DNA from: Leuctra nigra
Taxonomy: Eukaryota > Arthropoda > Insecta > Plecoptera > Leuctridae
Direction: 5' to 3'
DNA length: 64,000 nucleotides
NCBI GenBank assembly: GCA_934045905.1
Contig: OW203768.1
Coordinates: 36,237,060-36,301,059 of the forward strand
Under the pieces are notes generated by a model that made no database searches, was not told where the DNA came from, and saw nothing but the letters and a program-made list of their open reading frames with translations. Below are positions 45,036 to 56,486 of the stretch, piece by piece. The first letter of the stretch is position 1. Each line of letters begins with the position of its first letter. A program made the translations under genes and the position numbers.

Positions 45036-45271
45036 CGTACCTACACATAATAGGAAATTTTATAAGTGGGAAAATGTGATCGCCTACATTCGTGCATTTC
45101 GATATTTAATCAAATTCAACGCGTATTTAACAGAAAATACAGTGTTGCGATGAAGAATGGAGGAACAGCGAAGTACAAACATCTCTGTCTTTGAAGGTAG
45201 GTAAGTGTATGACCTACAAGTGGGTAAATACAGCCCAAGGTATCTAAAATAATTTTACTACCCTTGGGTAA

Positions 45272-45660
45272 AGCCCATTTCACATAAAGCGCGTGCCGCG
45301 TTTTGCGATATCGCGTTTTGTCTTTTTTTATAACGCCTAGAAGAGGCCGTCGAAAACAGAATGTTGATATAAATTTATTATTCTTGTTAGTAACAATTTG
45401 GGTGTTATAATTGGTATGATTAGATGGAATAATATGCAGAGGTAAGTAATTATTATCATTATAGTCTTATTTTATAGTTTTCGTAGTCGCACGTGATTAG
45501 CTGCTAGGTCGTGACGTCATTTTCGCCACGCGCGGTACTGAAAAAACCTCCCTACAATCGAGATGGGGCGGCTTAAAAATAAAACGCGTGCGGCGAAATT
45601 TTCGGTGGTTTTGATTGGTCAATAAAAAAAACGCGAAACGCGCTTTATGTGAAACCGGCT
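45272..45660. mobile_element. PIF/Harbinger-like element
   Basis: The left end AGCCCATTTCACATAAAGCG and the right end CGCTTTATGTGAAACCGGCT are inverted repeats of about 28 bases. TAA flanks both sides (45269-45271 and 45661-45663), as expected for PIF/Harbinger insertion into TWA. The element contains repeated GCGTTTTGCGATATCGCG-type CpG-rich words near the left end. Non-coding. Confidence 0.75.
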
Positions 45661-45663
45661 TAA

Positions 45664-45833
45664 CCCTTTATAGGTTATTGGGACATTATCTTCCCACCAT
45701 GGTTGTGACCTAAATGTACAGTGGGAAATTTGCTTCCCACTTTTCCCCGCCTTATATTCATATTGACGACCTTGATAATTGCTTTAATTTTCAGCTCAAT
45801 AAAATGGGTCCCAGACCAGTGACCTATAAAGGG
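45664..45833. mobile_element. piggyBac-like short element
   Basis: CCCTTTATAGGT at the left and ACCTATAAAGGG at the right are exact inverted repeats, and TTAA flanks both sides (45660-45663 and 45834-45837). Termini starting CC with TTAA duplication are typical of piggyBac-derived elements. The left TTAA overlaps the end and target site of the preceding element at 45272-45660. Confidence 0.8.
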
Positions 45834-46247
45834 TTAAATGAGTGAACCTGCCTCCTCTAAATATTTTTTTAAAATTTGTGTGAATTTTGTATTCTAGTCG
45901 TATAAAGACAAATGTAAATTTACGTATCATAAGTTCGTTCTAATGTCATTAGAGGTAAAAGCTTCGGTAGAAGATTATTTGCGAAATCTGAAAATAAAAT
46001 TTGATGGCAGATCCAATTTTCTTTCACATTTACATAAATATTTTGTATGGTTCAGCATGTTCAAGTGCATTAATTTGTTGACATATCTCAATTCATCATT
46101 GTGAATAAGTTGTACTACCTAAATTGTCATGTTAGGTATGCTCTCATTTTGAGAAAAAAATACTTACAATACAAAGAAAGTAAGTATATATTTTTTAAAT
46201 ATGAAATTATGATTCAATTGAGAATATCTATAGGCAGGGCTATCGTC

Positions 46248-47939
46248 CAGAGTTGTGGTTACTTTTAAAATGTAGCAGTACCCAGCAAACACAGGAGCTC
46301 TCTGGGAGGTCCTAATATTAGGATGATGCTCCTTAAATAGGGATATCCTTACAAAGATGTACTGGGGACCTCCCTGGTACATCCTAGTAAGGAGGACTCT
46401 TCCAAATTCAAGATGGCTTATTCTAAAAATGGCAACTGCCTAATTTAAGGAGGGATATCCTAAAAAAAGGCAGAATTCTTCCTAAAAAAGGCAGAATACC
46501 TCCTAAAAAAAGGCAGACCTTCCTTTTTTTAGGACGGTCCTCCCTAATTTAGGCAATTGCCTTTTTTTAGGATATATTACACTAAAAATGGCCGCTATTG
46601 AAATATTTATATAGGTTTCGTTAGCTGTCAACAGAGTACTCTGCCCTTCAACTTCAATATAGATTTATGTTTTACTCAGATATCTTTATTGTTTGTTTTA
46701 AGTAGGTAAGTTTTATTATTACCAAAATCTGGCAAAAATTATAAGAATTTGTAACAAAATGAGAAACGTTGCTTTACATGATAGGACAAATGTGTATTTC
46801 CTCTTTAGTAGTTGTCCCCTGCAAGTTGTCCCCTGCACTCCGATCCATATTATTTGTAGGTATGATGCATTCAAACTATAAATGTATAAATGAATAAATT
46901 CCATCAAAGAAATGAATGATAGCAGCTGATCTGACGCTGTCATGTTGGTGTTTTTGTCGGTGTCCCGCAAGTGATGCAAAAATGCTTCACTTTTTTGGTG
47001 GAGTGAGCCTACCCCTGTCCTGTCAGTGTTAGCTATCGATCTATATATTATATCGCTCTATCGTGTATTAAATATATTAAATAAGGCATTTTGAAAAGGC
47101 ACTTATCGTAATATCGTGGAAAATGATCTACCTAATCGAGAAATTCTGTCCTAATTTAGGAGATGGATATCCTAAAAAAAGGCAGAATTCTTCCTAAAAA
47201 AGGCAGAATAACTCCTAAAAAAGGCAGACTTTCCTTTTTTTAGGATGGTCCTCCCTCCCCAGGATGTACCTGGGAGCCATTTAGGATCCCCATTAGGAAG
47301 CTGTGGGGAGGCTTTTAGGATCATTTTAGGAAGGACTGGGGATATCCTACATCCTTAATTAGGAGGGACTGGGGAGGTCCTAGGTACAACCTTGTGTTTG
47401 CTGGGTATTACAGTTACAGTTACTTGCTCAAAATTCTAACAGTGTTACAGACAGCTACAGTTACAAGGGTTTCAAAAGTAACACCGACAAATATCAGTGT
47501 TAAGTTACAGTTACCTACTTTTATATTGACAGCAGTTACTTTCACAGTTACTTTAAATTTACTAGCATTTTTCCTTCAAGTTTTTTACTATTGAAGGGAT
47601 TGAATTGAGTTGTCATTGATAACTGAAAATAGTGAACAGGGCTGACAGGACAAGAAAAATGTCTAGGCCAAAGGCATTTTAGAATTTTGTTGTAATGCCT
47701 TCTCATTCTAGAGCTGATTTTTTTATTTTTTTATTTTTACTGAATTGGACATTTTACATTATTCAGAGATGAATTAAATGCATCACGTTACATTTCACTA
47801 AAGTTACTCAAAATTGTAACGGGATAAAAGTTACTGTTTCTATTTTCAATAAAGAAAGTAACTGAATACAATTACAATTACCTCATTTTTAAAGTAAGTA
47901 GTAACATGTTACTTTGTATCATGTTACTTCACAACACTG
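46248..47939. mobile_element. hAT-like element interrupted by a second transposon
   Basis: The outer ends CAGAGTTGTGGTTACTTTTA (46248) and AAGTAACA...CACAACACTG (47939) are inverted repeats. The interior is rich in GTTACAGTTAC words, the same style as the hAT elements at 2276 and 23389. The flanks CTATCGTC and CTCGTCAT do not form a clean duplication. The element at 46281-47405 lies inside it, only 33 bases from the left end. Confidence 0.6.
46281..47405. mobile_element. DNA transposon with CCCAGCAAACACA termini and TA target site
   Basis: CCCAGCAAACACA and TGTGTTTGCTGGG are perfect 13-base inverted termini, with TA on both sides (46279-46280 and 47406-47407). The interior contains two copies (about 46440-46560 and 47150-47255) of a block built from TCCTAAAAAAAGGCAGA words. 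It shares GTCAACAGAGTACTCTGCCC (46628) with the element at 63400-64000, so the two belong to one family. TA duplication suggests a Tc1/mariner-like mechanism, but no transposase is present. Confidence 0.75.
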
Positions 47940-48062
47940 CTCGTCATAGTGTCCATTGCCAATAAATAAGTAGTAGGTAACTACAGCTGTCGAGCCGTAA
48001 CTGAGATAATATTCTCAGTTATTAAAGGGGGGGAACCGGGGGGAACGGACACCCCTGACTGG

Positions 48063-49199
48063 CAGGGGATCGAACCCGAACCTGAACCCGAAACCCGAAA
48101 AAAACGTATTTTTTGCGAACCCGAACCCGTATTAATTTTTTGTCTGAACCCGAACCCGAACCCGAACCCTTATAAAATATATTTGTGAACCCGAACCTGA
48201 ACCCGAACCCATATTATTTAGGGTTTTTTATGGGTTTTCAAATTAAATTAAATACATTTTATAATATTTAATAATTTGAATAAAAATGTTAAGTTCATAT
48301 TTCATTTTCAAAGTATACTACCTACTTAGATATATTTTTATGTGAGGGTACAAAACATGAATTATAATAAGTTGTGTCTCCACGCCAAATAACCTAGCCG
48401 AATAGCTTTGTCTTGAGTCTCCGCTCTGAATTTTGAAATGGGGAAGAAGAAAAGTAGTATTATTCGAGATATTTTTAAGAATTATAAAGGGACTTTGTCT
48501 AATTTTTTACTTACGAGGTGGGTTCCTGCCCTTCCCCCATGCTTCAACCTACACTAAAAATATTTTTCTATGAAGTAATATAACTCGTGGCCTGTAGTGT
48601 CACAAATTCGTTTTAGTAGGAAGTAAAATGAAAAATCTCCCTGCGGGGCAAACTGGATGTCTGAAATACCAATTCTGCCTTCATTTCGCATTAATCATCA
48701 CATCACAGCTCTGCTATAGGTACTCGAAATTTTTTAGAGGATATATAAATTATATACATAACCCAGCATACGACAAGCTTTTTTGTGTCTACCAAAAGTT
48801 TTTAGAAAATCAAAACGCCTTTACAAATCATATGCCAAAAATCGCGTAAATTCAGACTGATCATTCAGTCCCCCCCCCCTCACCCACCCCCTCAATGCTT
48901 TATCATGAGTACGACTATGAGTCCCATACGTCAGTTCGACATGCGTTCAATGATAAAGCATTGACCAAAAAATAAAATTTAAGTCAAATTAATGAAGTTT
49001 GTTGATGTAATTCAAATTTAATAAACTGTACACCAGAAAATGTATTGGTTTGGAACACAAAGATGTAGGTATGTAGGATTAATCTAAGTGTGGAGCCGGA
49101 CCCGAACCCGAACCCGAACCTGAACCCGAACCCGTATCATAGCTTTGCCTGAACCCGAACCCGAACCTGAACCCGTAAACGATCGGGTTCGATGCCCTG
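48063..49199. mobile_element. hAT-type element with subterminal (GAACCC)n arrays
   Basis: The element starts CAGGGGATCGAACCCGAACC and ends with the complement (CGGGTTCGATGCCCTG). It is flanked by a perfect 8-base duplication CTGACTGG (48055-48062 and 49200-49207). Both ends carry degenerate tandem hexamers of GAACCC (48070-48215 and 49090-49175), in the same orientation on the plus strand. The hexamer is also part of the terminal repeat. The open frame at 48628-48849 has no recognisable domain. Confidence 0.88.
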
Positions 49200-49238
49200 C
49201 TGACTGGATCCTGACCCCCCTTGCCCAGGAGACCAGGA

Positions 49239-49388
49239 GGCCAATTCTTGAGTTTTTACGATTTGAAACCATTTACGTTTGCATATAAAACTTGAACTTG
49301 AAACTTGAACTTTGCTTAGCATTTAACTTTTTTAAATTTTAAACAGTGAACGTACACGGTTTCGAAACGTGAATCTCAAGAATTGGCC
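49239..49388. mobile_element. Short inverted-repeat element (GGCCAATTCTTGAG ends)
   Basis: GGCCAATTCTTGAG and CTCAAGAATTGGCC bound a 150-base hairpin-capable element whose inner arms also pair (TTTGAAACC with GGTTTCGAAA). A decayed relative lies at 19380-19556. No clear target duplication. Confidence 0.7.
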
Positions 49389-49812
49389 CCCAGATATCAC
49401 CTTCCCAGATATTCACAAACGTTGATTATGAGATGCAAAAATGCACAGATTTGCTTCATTATGACGTTGAATTCTCAAAATGTTCTCAAGTTTTGCTTAA
49501 CTAATTGAACAGCTAGGTATTATCCAATGAGACAACTCATTTACTCATATGTTCAACATGATCACCCTCATAACATTTAATAAATTCACGTGAAACTATT
49601 TGATACCAAAACACATACACATTTTTATTCTTGCTTTGCTGTTGCTTATTGCAACCTTTTTCAAAGGTATTCCGAAATCGATTCATAATCTATACTCTTT
49701 CTTTTACTAGAATTCAAAAAATTACCCATTGGGGATTTTATCATATAACAAAATTTACAGATTATATTGCATTTTGTCTCAAGTTTCCCCAAGAATATTG
49801 CATATCACACAT

Positions 49813-49894
49813 TTTAAATTTACTAGCATTTTTCCTTCAAGTTTTTTACTATTGAAGGGATTGAATTGAGTTGTCATTGATAACTGAAAATAGT
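49813..49894 (+). repeat. 82-bp direct repeat of 47552-47633
   Basis: The 82 bases starting TTTAAATTTACTAGCATT and ending AACTGAAAATAGT appear identical to 47552-47633, inside the hAT-like element 2.26 kb away. Flanking bases differ immediately on both sides. No open frame or terminal structure explains it. Confidence 0.8.
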
Positions 49895-50044
49895 CAGTTA
49901 TTTATTTTAAATTAAACATTAGAAAAGCCCTGCGGGGCTAACTGGGGGGTGTGGCCCCCCAGACCCCCTTGAAGAAGAGCAAGGCTTTTTACTAACATCC
50001 ATCGATCCCCGATAATTTTGACCCCCCCACTCAAAATAAAGTTC

Positions 50045-51850
50045 CTACGCGCCTGATTACGACCTTTGACTGATTTCAATTTATATTTGTATATTATTTG
50101 GATTTATGTTGTATGTATGTAGGTACTCTGTTACAGAATTCTTCATTGAACAACATGATCCAACAAAACAACGGCACCAAACGAATTCCGTAATGAAACA
50201 CTGTTTTGCATGGTAATTAAAGACGCTTCTAAAACAGATCACTGATGTAATTTTCAGGCAACATCTGAGTATAATAATAACATAACGATTATTTTATTTC
50301 AGAAATACTCGGGGCATGTCATTAGATATTACATTCACCACATTCAATGATGATGTGATAATACCCAAGAAGGCCCTGCTAATACCCTGCTGAAACACTT
50401 GCCAAGATCTCGCTTATCAACGCGTTACACCGAGCTATTTCCTAGTTTAGTAAGTTGAAGATATAACTGTGCTACGTAAAACATATGAGATAATATCCTC
50501 AGTTATTACATACCTTTGACTGTTTTCAATTTGTATTTGTATATTATTTTGATTAATGTTGTACGCTGTCTATTTAAATAAGTAATTTCTGTTACAGAAT
50601 TTTTCATTGAACAATCCAAGTAACATGATCTAACAAAACAATGGCACCAAACCAATTCAGTCATGAATGTGCTGTTTAATGGTAATTAAGGACACTTCTA
50701 AATCATATCACTGATGTTATATATTCAGGCAATATCTGAGTATAATAATAATAATAATAATATTAACATAACGATTGTTTTATTTCAGAAAAACTTGGGA
50801 CATGGCATTACTACATTCACCACATGATGTGATAATACTCAAGAAGGGACTGCCCTGCTGAAACTCTTGCCAAGATCTCGCTTATCAACGCGTTACACCG
50901 AGCTATTTCCTAGTTTAGTAAGTTGAAGATATAACCAATTACTTTAATAATGAAGGTAACTATTATTAATGTATTTGGTAAAACATATGAGATAATATCC
51001 TCAGTTATTACATACCTTCGACTGTTTTCAATTTGTATTTGCATATTATTTTGATTAATGTTGTACGGTGTCTATTTAAATAAGTAATTTCTGTTACAGA
51101 ATTTTTCATTCAACAATCCAAGTAACATGATCCAACAAAACAATGGCACCAAACCAATTCCGTCAAGAATGCACTGTTTAATGGTAATTAAGGACACTTC
51201 TAAATCAGATCACTGATGTTATATTATACTCAGGCAATATCTGAGTATAATAATAATAATATTAACATAGGTAACGATTGTTTTATTTCAGAAAAACTTG
51301 GGACATGGCATTACTACATTCACCACATGATGTGATAATACCCAAGAAGGCCCTGCTAATACCCTGCTGAAACTCTTGCCAAGATCTCGCTTATCAACGC
51401 GTTACACCGAGCTATTTCCTAGTTTAGTAAGTTGAAGATATAACTGTGCTACGTAAAACATAATGAGATAATATCCTCAGTTATTACATACCTTTGACTG
51501 ATTTCAATTTGTATTTGTATATTATTTTGATTTATGTTGTACGGTGTCTATTTAAATAAGTAATTTATGTTACAGAATTCTTCATTGAACAATCCAAGTA
51601 ACATGATCCAACAAAACAATGGCACCAAACCAATTCCGTCATGAAACACTGTTTTGAATGGTAATTAAAGACGCTTATTGTACTAGTCTATCTAAAACAG
51701 ATCACTGATGTAATATTCAACGATTCTTTATTTCAGAAAAAAAACTTGGGGCATGGCATTACTACATTTACCACATTCAATGATGATGTTTTAGTACCCA
51801 AGAAGGGACTTCCCTGCTGAAACTATTTCCAAGATCTTAACAAGATTTTG
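50045..51850 (+). repeat. Tandem array of ~470-510-bp Helitron-like units
   Basis: About four tandem units, marked by ACCTTTGACTG or ACCTTCGACTG at 50068, 50513, 51013 and 51489. The first three end with CGCTTATCAACGCGTTACAC, then CGAGCTATTTC, then CTAG before T (CTAG at 50442, 50910 and 51419). The pattern is a short stem (CTCG...CGAG), an A/T stretch, then CTAG-T, as at a Helitron 3' terminus. Similar ends occur at 4114 and 63109. The fourth unit lacks this end. Each unit also contains a (TAA)n tract and GAGATAATATCCTCAGTTATT. No Rep/helicase gene is present. Confidence 0.7.
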
Positions 51851-51879
51851 TCAAATATTAACAATTTCATTGTCTGAAT

Positions 51880-52559
51880 CAGCGATTCTTAAATTATGGT
51901 CCGCGGAGGCCTCACAGGGGGTCCGCGAAGACTCAAGAAATAGCATTGAATATTTATATTGGGTTTAAATATAAAATTTAAAATACACTTAAACTCAATA
52001 AAAATATAGGGTAGGTATACATGTTTAAGTGTGTGCTTCTTCTCCCCTTCCTCCTATTGTGAAGTAATTCTTAACTCTACGTCACTAAAATTACATTAAT
52101 TTTTTTTAAACATGTTCTCATTATTGTGAAAAAATACTTTGTAAGCCAAAAATAAAAACGACAAAAATTATTGTCCAAATCGCATAGGTAAATATAGTCC
52201 AAATTCACTTTCGAATTTCAAAAATTTCCCGGTCTTTTCGGACCTATCCCTTGTCGCTAAGGGGCCCTCCCCACATTGTTTCGTGCGCAAAATGTTTCCC
52301 CGTAATTAGTCGTGCCGTACTAATATAGAATACAAATATTTAAATGAAAAATAATGCTACATTCCAATAATTTTTATTATTTCATATTATTATCAAAGTT
52401 AGACTATCTTTGGGAATAAAGAAAAGAATTCTAATCTGATATGATGAATGGGGGAATATTCCAAAAATGTTACGGGTAAGTTTTGGGGGTCCGCGACAAC
52501 AAACTAAACTACCTATGTTTTAAGGGGGTCCGCGGGGTAGAAAAGTTTAAGAAACGCTG
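51880..52559. mobile_element. hAT element remnant with GGTCCGCGG motifs
   Basis: The ends CAGCGATTCTTAAA and GTTTAAGAAACGCTG are inverted repeats. The 8-base flanks GTCTGAAT (51872-51879) and GTCTAAAT (52560-52567) match at seven positions. Subterminal GGGGTCCGCGG words appear near both ends. The termini resemble the widespread animal hAT families with CAG..GTTCTCAA-type ends. Non-coding. Confidence 0.8.
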
Positions 52560-52567
52560 GTCTAAAT

Positions 52568-54232
52568 CAAAAAAAAAATCTAAACAAGAATACAAGATCT
52601 CGCCAAAAGAAGTAAAATATTATCATTTAAAAAAAAATTAGAGTCAAACTTTCTAGAAATACAATCAAGACAATATTACAATGATCTTGGCAAGACTTCT
52701 CAGCAGGTAGTGTGCAAAGGCACGCACACTACCTTCTTACTCGTCCCTCTATACCCAGTACCAAGATTTTTTATTGTGACGGTAATGAGATAAAATTATT
52801 TTTAATGTATCTCGTGACTACTTTTCTCTTCATTTCATTTTACAGGACATATAGCCACAGCCTCTTTGAAAGCCGATGACAAAATTCCATTGTATAGAGG
52901 CGAAGAACTGCAAACCAGGATCGGTAACCGCTCCATCCAATGCATTTTTATATTTTGTAATTATATTGTTTCCATTTGTCTATAGGTATTTAATTTTTTA
53001 CAGGGCCAAATTTAGTTGTGAGTTAATTTTTAATAGTGTATTACAATTATTACATTATGATTAATAAAAACAGTTTCATATTTCAACACAAACATGAAAT
53101 ATTATTGCAACTGTTGAATGAACCATCGTTTCCATTTGTCCTTGATTTTTAGCGTTTTTATTAAAAGTTAGATGTTAAAACTTTGTAAAGAATGTTGAAC
53201 CCATAAATTAATAAATTCCCACATGTTGAATAGCTTGAATGCTGTCAAAATACTCTCCTGGTGCCATTCCCCTCCACCCCGACACAACGATTATTCACAT
53301 AAAGACTTTCACCTTTATTAGATAGTAATTAAAACCAATAATTTCTTTAATGTTAAATTAATGGTTCAATACTTTCGTTAAAGCCAATTGTGTTCATTTC
53401 CGAACAAATTTCCTTGATCTCATGCGCTTATAGAACAGGACCTAGTGAACCCTGCATGAGAATGCATACGGAAGATTGTTTTACTAAGATTGAAATAGGT
53501 GGTCAACGACTGGGTCTGATTCAAGGGGCCAATGGTACCAAATATTCTCCAATATTATGATATCATGCCATAAGTCAGAGCTCGGAGCTAATGACAGTGA
53601 TTGGCATTGCACCTTACTGTGCACATGCTGTGCACTGGCTCTTTTAACCAATATATTGTCTCCAATGTTGATGTAATGCATGTAATTAAGCAAAATATTA
53701 AGCGTAAGTACATACAGTCTAGGAAAACGAGTTTCCATTCTAATTTTTTTTTAAAGATTTCATTGAGATTTTGTGTGGAAACTTATCCCTTGTGCAGATC
53801 TTGTATAATATGTATGGGCATATTTATAATCATTTTATATAAAAATATTTTGAAAATAGATTCAATTATATACAAAAATGATTTACATACCCATTGCATT
53901 TATATTATTGTGTTATTGACATTCTACATGATAATTATATAATATGCAAGTAAGTAGGCACCTGTGCGAAATATCTAATGATAAAATAAATTTACACTAA
54001 AAGTGTGATATTAATTCTGGCCACACACATGCTCTTCTAAATTCTTGATGAATTCAAATCTATGGGCTGTTGAATGCATTACGAAATAACACCTAGAAAT
54101 GCTTCGGAATTATGGAACTTTTAAGACCTTTTATTGTTCTGAATCTTTACATACTCGTATTTTGTACGATACTGTTTTTCAACATTCATCAATCTTACAT
54201 TTGTAATGGTATCATCCTAGTGGAACACATCT
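52568..54232. other. Intergenic AT-rich DNA
   Basis: Nothing with coding signature beyond short open frames. A polypyrimidine tract followed by TTTTACAG at 52845 could be a splice acceptor, but no open frame of note follows. No repeat ends were recognised. Confidence 0.4.
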
Positions 54233-54486
54233 GGATATCTGGTTTTAGGTATAATCGGTCTGGTAATGTCTGATAACTTCTGGAGCTTCTGGATATGTCT
54301 GGTAAGGTCTGGTATACCAACTTCTATAGACACCTTGGTCTGGTATAGTCGGTCCAACTCCGGTAATGTCTGATTAGGTCTGGATATATCTGGCATAATC
54401 AGTCTGGTAATGTCTGATAATTTCTGGATATGTCTGGTATAGTCGGTCTGGCAATTTCTGATTAGGTCTGTATATATCTGGCATAA
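54233..54486 (+). repeat. Second TCTGG satellite island, truncated by the assembly gap
   Basis: Words of the type TCTGGATATGTCTGG and TCTGGTAATGTCTGATAA repeat at about 10-15-base spacing up to the gap at 54487. It is in the orientation of the right half of the 39868-42965 array. The sequence resumes after the gap as ordinary DNA, so the array's true length is unknown. Confidence 0.85.
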
Positions 54487-54686
54487 NNNNNNNNNNNNNN
54501 NNNNNNNNNNNNNNNNNNNNNNNNNNNNNNNNNNNNNNNNNNNNNNNNNNNNNNNNNNNNNNNNNNNNNNNNNNNNNNNNNNNNNNNNNNNNNNNNNNNN
54601 NNNNNNNNNNNNNNNNNNNNNNNNNNNNNNNNNNNNNNNNNNNNNNNNNNNNNNNNNNNNNNNNNNNNNNNNNNNNNNNNNNNNNN
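54487..54686. other. Assembly gap of 200 N
   Basis: A run of exactly 200 unknown bases, directly inside or at the edge of the TCTGG repeat. A round number suggests a placeholder, so the real missing length may differ. Confidence 0.98.
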
Positions 54687-56486
54687 TTCGTCCACTGACA
54701 TAAACGGGAGTTTAAATACCTACATTGTCTAAATCTTCGCTGAAAACACATACACAATTATTTTCTTCCCTCTCAATTTCTATTCTTGAAACCACAATTA
54801 TCAATAAGATACATTATACTAAATGGAGACACCTTTTATGGCTAATTATGACAACAATGGAAACTTCATTGCAAAACAGAGCTGATTCTTTATAACAAGC
54901 TACCAAATAAATTGTTTAATCTCTAACGTGTGCTTTTCGAACGCTAGGTATATAAACTGTTGATCAAAGGCTCAATTCAAATGTATGTAACTCTTTTCTC
55001 ATAACTCAAATATTTCTACAAATCGCATGCAATAAATTATCATGTGTCCTATAACGTGTACAAATTTCAGCTCCTTATCATTTGTAATTCTGTCGGAGTG
55101 AACTCGCAAACGGCGGGATTTTTTCGGCGAGTTTTGGGGGAGTTTTATTTTATTTACGAATTAATATGGATACCTCGGACATTTAATTATATAAAATCAT
55201 GAAGTACGTGGGAAATTTTCAGCAACCTATTATAGAGTGGCAGCAATTTAAATGCGTAATGATGTATGGATGGAAACCTAGACAGGAAATGGGGCAAATT
55301 CACATAGATTTTGTACCCGAGTAACAAATTCGCTTTTCATTCATAAGTTCTGTTCTCATTTCGATTTTTGTGTCAATTAATTAATTAATCATAAGCTAAA
55401 GAAGAGATTATGAAGGTTTCATATTTCACTATAGAACTACAAAAGTTTTAATCAACCGAACCATCAAGATTGTATGAAATTTCCACTGGTTTCTCCTAAT
55501 TTGCCCGCATTAATGGTTCATTTGGAAATGAATGAAAGGAATTTATTCCCGCTCTATTTTACATTGTGGCACTGAAAAGTATCTATTACTAACGGTACTC
55601 TTTGTTCCTAACGCATATCCGTGCTTTGACACTATTTCCATAATTATATTTAAGAAAAATCAAATAGATAGCAGTGGCCAGCGTCAATGACTAATAGCGT
55701 GCATAGCAGCCATGTTGGGTTCTTCAATCCGCACCTAGCGGGTTCAGCGTTTCGCCGCCAGATGTCACTGAGCTTTGCTGGTAATCGCCAATTACACGTG
55801 CGCGGTTATACACTTTCGAGCGGTACATAAAATTCCATATTTCTGAAACCAAAAGTCTGCCCACTCAAAACCTTGACTGAATAGTTAGCTAATACAATGA
55901 TGATGACCATTGAATTTTTTTAAATTTTTAAATCTACCCTTTCTATATTTAAATCTAGTGTTTCTATTGAAACCCGCCGCAGCGCTATCACTAAGCACGC
56001 TGTTTTACCTCTCCGCGCAGCACATTTTAATTCATATCTCTGGAACTAAGAGTCTGCCCACTCTAAACCTTAATTGAAATGATAGCTAATTCAATCAGGA
56101 TTAACATATATTTTTTTCAGAATTTTAAAAAACATCGTTTTTTAGGGGGGGGGTCAAAACAGTCAAAATTTTGAGTTTCCCCCCTAAAAATTATGATTTT
56201 GGTGGGACCAGTTATTTTTTTTATGAAAGTGTGTACAATTATCTACATCTTTTGTAAAAACATTTTTTGCCTATCTTAATTCGTGTGGAAACTAGAGACA
56301 TTGCAATTAAGCTCTTTTGTCGAAAATGTCAAATTTTGAGTTGGCTGTAATTCGATACGGGATAAAAATTTGGCCAAACAAAAAAATAGGTATTTGCTTA
56401 TTTGGGATAGTTAACAATCCTAGCAAGTTTCATCAAAATCGAAGAGGGTCATCAATATTCATTGGTGGATCTGACGCGGAACGACC
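54687..56486. other. Non-coding DNA left of the zinc-finger locus
   Basis: AT-rich. Contains a G run at 56142-56151 and a related C run at 56180. The phrase TCTGGAACTAAGAGTCTGCC (56040) is close to TCTGAAACCAAAAGTCTGCC (55841), which suggests an old ~195-base duplication. No exon recognised. Confidence 0.35.

Noticed and set aside
50045..51850. Array of ~480-base repeats considered as a CRISPR-like or satellite array
   Set aside because: The repeats are long, lack short unique spacers, and end in Helitron-like CTAG-T structures, so a transposon array fits better.
52846..52990. Possible plus-strand exon after TTTTACAG (frame with LKADDKIPLYRGEEL)
   Set aside because: A good acceptor-like tract, but the open frame soon runs into AT-rich sequence, no donor closes it convincingly, and the peptide matches nothing I know.
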